A stretch of DNA of 64,000 nt, from positions 6,538,303 through 6,602,302 of the forward strand of contig NC_081332.1 of the NCBI RefSeq assembly GCF_022539665.2, read 5' to 3'. Shown here piece after piece: positions 60,485-64,000 of this stretch (its first letter is position 1; each line of letters starts with the position of its first letter). The notes beneath the pieces were generated by a model. The model saw only the letters and a list, made by a program, of their open reading frames with translations. It was not told the DNA's origin and did not search any database. Origin of the DNA: Daphnia carinata. Its lineage: Eukaryota > Arthropoda > Branchiopoda > Diplostraca > Daphniidae. The position numbers and the translations under genes are program-made.

Positions 60485-61380
60485 CTAAATGCGCCGATTC
60501 GATGTCGTTCGCCATATAGTATATTATACGTATAGCTATCATATAAAACCACCATGGTACGTTACCGGATGCGTTTCTTGCAAGAGTACTGCCTCGCTCT
60601 TCGTGTAACTTTATCGCTTACTGTTGCTCGTTACTGCTAACTCCGACCAAAAACTTGGTATATAACGAAGCTCGCTACCGGCTCCGCTACTTTTCTCAAT
60701 TGTCTGTATAGTATCTTTCTTTTGTTTGCTTCGTTTCCTTTTTTCTCTTTCTCTCTCTTAAAATAAAATAAAGTAAAGAAAGACTTTTGTTTGGAATGTA
60801 GCGTTCACGATGCTCGTGCCAACCCTCGCACTGATGATGTCTTGGCTATGGCCTCCTCATCCATTTATCCCCTCGACCCATTTCCAACACCATTCCATCG
60901 TCATTCACTTTGCCCCTCTTGCAAACTAGGCGAGAGTAAAAAAAAATATATATTTCTGAAAGATGTCTGACACTAATAGAAGTCGTGAAAAAAAAAAAAA
61001 AAAAATCGGACGTCCACTGCTGGACCATATATGCAGGCCGTTTAGTGAAATTGAATCTATCGAGAAGCGATCGATCATCGTCCGGATGGATATGCATAGT
61101 TGTGAAACTATAGTGCCCGGGTTATGCATCTATATAGCGTGCCATTGTATTCGAGTTCAATTCAACGTTTGACTGATCTTTTGGCTGTCAGAGTTATATG
61201 AAGATTTATGACATATTCAGGCTGTATTAACGCCAATTGATTTTCATAGGGGAGAAGCCGGCGGCAATGCAGCACAGCAGTGCGGCCCTTCACTGGTATT
61301 CCGTGTCCGTCATTTTCATCGTCGAATGTGTTTTCCTGAAGCTGAACGGCGTCGCTGGATCGCTGCAAGAGTGGCTGTGA
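21984..61380 (+). CDS. Dpr-family (defective proboscis extension response-like) two-Ig cell-surface protein
   Basis: Six coding exons join in phase: 21984 (or 22047)-22140, 38883-39118, 49966-50070, 54237-54351, 56436-56720 and 61250-61380. They encode 321 aa from the ATG at 22047, or 342 aa from the in-frame ATG at 21984. Counting from 22047: signal peptide at about 1-25; low-complexity linker at 32-75; Ig1 with Cys101, Trp113 and Cys166; Ig2 with Cys207, Trp221 and Cys262; hydrophobic C-terminus at about 293-312, suiting a GPI signal or membrane anchor. Family marks are TWFRRKDFHLLTVG, LQIRFVQERDAGLYECQLST, FVFWYQDERMINYE and the terminal NGEKPAAMQH. In Drosophila, Dprs on neurons bind DIP partners and specify synaptic connections. 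Which paralogue this is cannot be told. Introns of 2-17 kb are far larger than those of the neighbouring genes. Confidence 0.93.
33840..33874. repeat. T24 followed by G11
   Basis: An uninterrupted run of 24 T at 33840-33863 passes straight into 11 G at 33864-33874. It is the first A/T run of 20 nt or more in the window. Confidence 0.95.
35507..35540. repeat. Poly(A) tract, A34
   Basis: Uninterrupted run of 34 A in intron 1 of the Dpr gene, with no element body attached, so it is probably a slippage tract and not a retroposon tail. Confidence 0.9.
36076..36101. repeat. Poly(T) tract, T26
   Basis: Uninterrupted run of 26 T in Dpr intron 1. Another of 25 T follows at 36774-36798. Confidence 0.9.
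38227..38280. repeat. C12 followed by A42
   Basis: Twelve C at 38227-38238 pass directly into 42 A at 38239-38280, the longest homopolymer in the window. It lies about 600 bp before Dpr exon 2. Confidence 0.95.
38883..39118 (+). CDS. Dpr gene exon 2: linker and first strands of Ig1
   Basis: Acceptor cgttcgcag, donor gtaagt, phase 1 to 0. The N-terminal half is Ser/Ala-rich and likely disordered. The second half begins Ig1, with a sequon at NGT and the first Ig cysteine in SLPCEVV. A perfect TGACGTCA lies inside the coding sequence at 38991-38998. Confidence 0.9.
41982..42020. repeat. CA microsatellite, interrupted
   Basis: About eleven AC units, a short TAT interruption, then about seven more units. 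Seen directly. Confidence 0.9.
42488..42504. repeat. Poly(G) tract, G17
   Basis: Seventeen consecutive G on the plus strand in Dpr intron 2. Confidence 0.95.
46481..46514. repeat. Poly(T) tract, T34
   Basis: Thirty-four consecutive T in Dpr intron 2, followed by a further T-rich stretch to about 46560. Confidence 0.9.
48111..48145 (+). repeat. Canonical G-quadruplex motif
   Basis: Four G-tracts of at least 3 (GGGG, GGGGG, GGGGGG, GGG) are separated by loops of 4-7 nt, preceded by AAG repeats and an A-tract. Being on the coding strand of the intron, it could fold in the pre-mRNA as well as in DNA. The motif is seen; the folding is inferred. Confidence 0.5.
49966..50070 (+). CDS. Dpr gene exon 3: middle of Ig1
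   Basis: Acceptor ttttattgtag, donor gtgacg, phase 0 at both ends, 35 codons. It carries the Ig core tryptophan in VTWFRRKDFHLLTVG and the SSDERF block typical of Dpr proteins. Confidence 0.92.
50230..50257. repeat. Poly(T) tract, T28
   Basis: Twenty-eight consecutive T inside a roughly 120-nt polypyrimidine stretch starting about 145 bp downstream of Dpr exon 3. Confidence 0.9.
52639..52671. repeat. AT microsatellite ending in ATATACAGTATAT
   Basis: About ten to twelve AT units followed by the ACAGTATAT extension that recurs elsewhere in the Dpr introns. Confidence 0.85.
54237..54351 (+). CDS. Dpr gene exon 4: end of Ig1
   Basis: Acceptor tattcccag, donor gtgagt, phase 0 to 1. It contains LQIRFVQERDAGLYECQLST, the most conserved Dpr segment, with the second Ig1 cysteine, followed by the last strand (FVELVVV) leading into Ig2. 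Confidence 0.93.
54352..56435 (+). other. Dpr intron 4 (about 2.1 kb)
   Basis: No exon is recognised. It contains A24 at 54854, T22 at 54997 and a perfect TGACGTCA at 56220-56227, about 210 bp before exon 5. Confidence 0.8.
56436..56720 (+). CDS. Dpr gene exon 5: Ig2
   Basis: Acceptor tgcaacag, donor gtataaat, phase 1 at both ends. It holds the complete second Ig domain: LKLTCHL, FVFWYQDERMINYE and HSGNYSCVPYNV, with an N-glycosylation site at NYS next to the last cysteine. One exon for the entire domain with phase-1 ends is typical of Ig modules. Confidence 0.93.
56786..56815. repeat. CT microsatellite
   Basis: About fifteen CT units near the start of Dpr intron 5, inside a longer pyrimidine-rich segment (56745-56820). 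Confidence 0.9.
60453..60484. repeat. Poly(G) tract, G32
   Basis: Thirty-two consecutive G, by far the longest G/C homopolymer in the window, lying in Dpr intron 5. Confidence 0.95.
61250..61380 (+). CDS. Dpr gene exon 6: C-terminal hydrophobic tail
   Basis: Acceptor ttttcatag; the first two bases complete the Gly codon begun in exon 5. GEKPAAMQHSSAA follows Ig2 exactly as in Dpr proteins. A hydrophobic stretch (WYSVSVIFIVECVFL) then runs close to the C-terminus, with TGA at 61378-61380. This fits a GPI-attachment signal or a short membrane anchor. Confidence 0.9.
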
Positions 61381-61468
61381 CCATCGTGGCTCATCTAACG
61401 CAAACCGTAGAAAGCAATTGACGATTCAACTATGAAAGATGGGGGGCAGCGAGTAACAAATCCGACAG

Positions 61469-61474
61469 AATAAA
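61469..61474 (+). terminator. Poly(A) signal AATAAA, Dpr gene
   Basis: A perfect AATAAA lies 89 bp after the Dpr stop codon and is the first one downstream. Confidence 0.55.
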
Positions 61475-64000
61475 AACGACAAAAAGGAAGAGAATGGCAA
61501 TAGATTTACTAATGTACACGAAATATATGTGCTGTAGATTGAAGAGGCACATGCTGGGAAAACAAGGGGGCAGAAAAAGAAGTAAACGACAGCCATGTTA
61601 AGGTGAAGAGCACTCCAAAAGATAAATAGGCAAAATGGATGTGCATCAGTTGTTCTTCAACTCGTATTGTATTCAAATTCAAGATTCCATATACAATATA
61701 TAACAGGCCCGCCATATCTGTTCAAAGTGTTGATGAGGCGTGTATTCTTTCTCTTGTATAACACTGAGTTCTCTATATATATGATATTTCTCTCATTCAC
61801 TATCCCTGTCATTCGTTAAGTAATACTATAAACGTATAACTATTAAAGAAAGATGGCAATTGTTTTTTTTTTTCTCTTTTTTTGTTTTCACTTGCAGAAA
61901 AACAGCAATATTTGCTTTGTTGCTGATATATTCGAATTGTTTTACATCCGTTTTTTTTTTACAACTCATTTCTGATTCCCCCGCCCCACTAGAACACGGA
62001 CAGAGAAAACGATATATTGATGAAAGGTGAAACAAACAATGACTCCATTACCAGATGTTTGACCATGTTAATATTACAATGTGTTTCCGTTCACGATTCT
62101 TATGGCGTTATAAATATATACAATTCGTCATGTCCCCCTTCCCCCCCTCTTTTTACCTCCCTCCCTCATTCCGCCCCACCTTTGCTTTTACAATTGAGGG
62201 AGAGAAAGGGGGGGGGGGGAAGCAGCAGCAGCATTACTGCCGCGTACGCACCTACATACTGTACGTGAAATACATACCAACTCAAACGCATATTATGCTA
62301 GAGTCCATAAATCACTTGCGTTAATAAAGTGTCAACCCGTGCAGGCAGAGAGAGCGATTACCATGGATACCGGCATGTAACGCTGTTGTGTTATTAAAAT
62401 GTTGGCGACGGCATGTTCAAACAACGGCATTGAGCCTATTTTATATTGGTGAACAGAAATACATCCCATCCCTTTGAAATTCCTGTATTGGCTCTTTGGT
62501 CTTTGTCGTATAACACCCCCCCCCCCACTCCCCGAATCACCTTTCCGTTGTATAACATCCACATTTTTGTTTATCCCGATCCTTATAACACCGCCACTCA
62601 GCAAGTGGAGCACTGTAGCCAAAATATTCTTTCCTTTGCCTCGCAATCCTACAAAGTAACAAACGATAAGAAACAAGAAAGACTAAAAGATTAACCCACA
62701 AATTAACCATCAGTTGATTAGTTTCTGTAAATAGACCTTGATTATTTCATGTACCTTTAACTTGTTTCTTCATTTCTTTCGACAACACAGAGCCATTTCC
62801 TATCAAAGTAACAGTGTCTGTTGGAGGTTTGAAATGGCCATGTTTTATTTGTCCCTCCCAAAACTGCGTGGGAACGTTAACGGATTCCTGATGAAAAATT
62901 GAAAATAAATCATCCTAGCTGATACGTACGACAAGTTGTGCCTAACCCCTCGCACACACTGTGCATATAGGCCTTTGGGGACGGACGATACTGATGATGG
63001 CTACATGATTGCGAAGCGTGTCGCCGATCCAATTACCTCTGAGAGCAGTGAGCAATCGCCAGCTGACCGTTGACACGAACACGCTTGCCGATATGCTTTC
63101 TAACAAGAGTGAAATCCTTTTAATCAGCAGCCGATCCAGTTGCTGGTAGGCAGGCATACGTTCGGTGATGGGCTGGTAGTGAATCGAATCGTCTGGTGTA
63201 CAGTTGTCACTTTAGCCGCAATTGGCCATTTTCTTTTCGTTGTTACGTTCACTATCCCAACGGAACAACTTGAGTTTAATTTTTATTTTCCTGATCAAAT
63301 CACAAAAAAAAAAAAAAATAAATAAAATAAGCGCCAGAAAATGCGCATTCGAGCGTGTGCTATTGGCAATCGAACATGGCGAACAGAACGACGTGTAGAA
63401 GCGAAAAAGGAGCAACAGCGGGTCGGTGGAACTACATATACACAACGATGGTATATAGAATCTATGGGGCGTGATGGCTAATCACAATCCCGCGTGACAG
63501 GTGGCGTTCAATCCAAACGAACGTTCGCTTGGATGATGACGATGATGATGTCGCTATCGCAGCTGACGACTTGATGACTACCACGTCTTGTGTGTGTCTG
63601 GAACACTATTTCATTGGCTGCTCAGGCGATAGATGAAGCCCGGCCAGCACGTCGCCCACGCATCGCAAAAAATAAAAAAGACTGATCGAGTTGTCAGGCG
63701 GTCAATATATCAGCAAATCCCATTGGCCACCTAACCCACTTGCTTGTTGCTGGATATCTTCCAGCTAAATCCCAGCGCCATCAATCATTCGAAATCCATC
63801 ACGTGTGTACGACACATAGCGACACCGTACACCTTTAATCTACCCGATTCTTTCCGTTGCGAGTCGCTCTTTCTATATTGTTTTAGCGCTTATCTTTTCG
63901 TTGTTTTTCTTTCCTTTTCGACAAACAGTGCACCTTTAAAAAGGAAAAAAAACAAACAAAAAAACTACGTAGCCTTGAGCTCGATTGACTGCCACTATGT
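61475..64000. other. Downstream region, no confident gene
   Basis: AT-rich sequence with C- and G-runs (about 62127-62220) and short chance ORFs. One acceptor-bounded open segment at 62791-62891 is listed as a possible alternative Dpr end. No other coding region is supported. Confidence 0.45.

Larger units (their letters stand above)
56721..61249 (+). other. Dpr intron 5 (about 4.5 kb)
   Basis: A CT-rich stretch begins about 55 bp after exon 5, with a pure CT repeat at about 56786-56815. The intron also has a G32 run at 60453-60484 and several A/T runs of 12-19 nt. No exon is recognised. Confidence 0.8.

Noticed and set aside
22047-61380. Treating the Ig exons as separate small genes
   Set aside because: All six exons join in phase and reproduce the full order of a Dpr protein, including the terminal GEKPAAMQH block; one gene with large introns explains them.
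1-64000. Defence-type or operon-like system
   Set aside because: The window is an intron-containing animal locus; there are no bacterial gene clusters, phage genes, insertion sequences or CRISPR repeats.

Overview
The window is a stretch of eukaryotic nuclear genome, most likely from an arthropod and plausibly a branchiopod crustacean such as Daphnia. Reasons: spliced genes with GT-AG introns mostly 50-125 bp long, animal-specific families (ADAM metalloprotease, AAGAB, C20orf27/ADISSP), and a Dpr-type two-Ig neuronal surface protein, a family characteristic of arthropods. The species assignment is inference. There are no bacterial features, CRISPR arrays, rRNA genes or convincing tRNA genes.

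Left part (1-12.4 kb), gene-dense. A 3' portion of an ADAM9/12/19-like gene (+, from 78) covers the end of the metalloprotease domain, disintegrin, Cys-rich, EGF-like and transmembrane regions. Two alternative cytoplasmic tails share one splice donor: 244 aa (1665-2397) or 919 aa (2721-5478). Converging on it is a four-exon C20orf27/ADISSP homologue (-, 5802-6641), preceded on the same strand by a 69-codon unknown ORF (6815-7024). Next is a single-exon 671-aa predicted membrane protein with degenerate tandem repeats and no family I recognise (+, 7691-9706). Then comes a five-exon AAGAB (p34) homologue (+, 11304-12414).

Right part (12.4-64 kb), gene-poor. About 9 kb without a recognisable gene is followed by one large gene for a Dpr-family protein (+, 21984/22047-61380). 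Its 966-nt coding sequence lies in six exons over about 39 kb, with introns of roughly 16.7, 10.8, 4.2, 2.1 and 4.5 kb. All six coding exons join in phase: signal peptide, Ig1 (split over three exons), Ig2 (one exon) and a hydrophobic C-terminus.

The introns carry many homopolymer tracts. A/T runs of 20 nt or more begin abruptly at about 33.8 kb, inside intron 1. There is also a G32 run, several microsatellites, a recurring ATATACAGTATAT element and a scatter of perfect TGACGTCA sites. The ADAM, ADISSP, AAGAB and Dpr genes have no obvious pathway in common and look like ordinary neighbours. The most novel items are the repeat protein, the alternative ADAM tails, the possible two-ORF transcript at 5.8-7.0 kb, and the structure of the Dpr introns.
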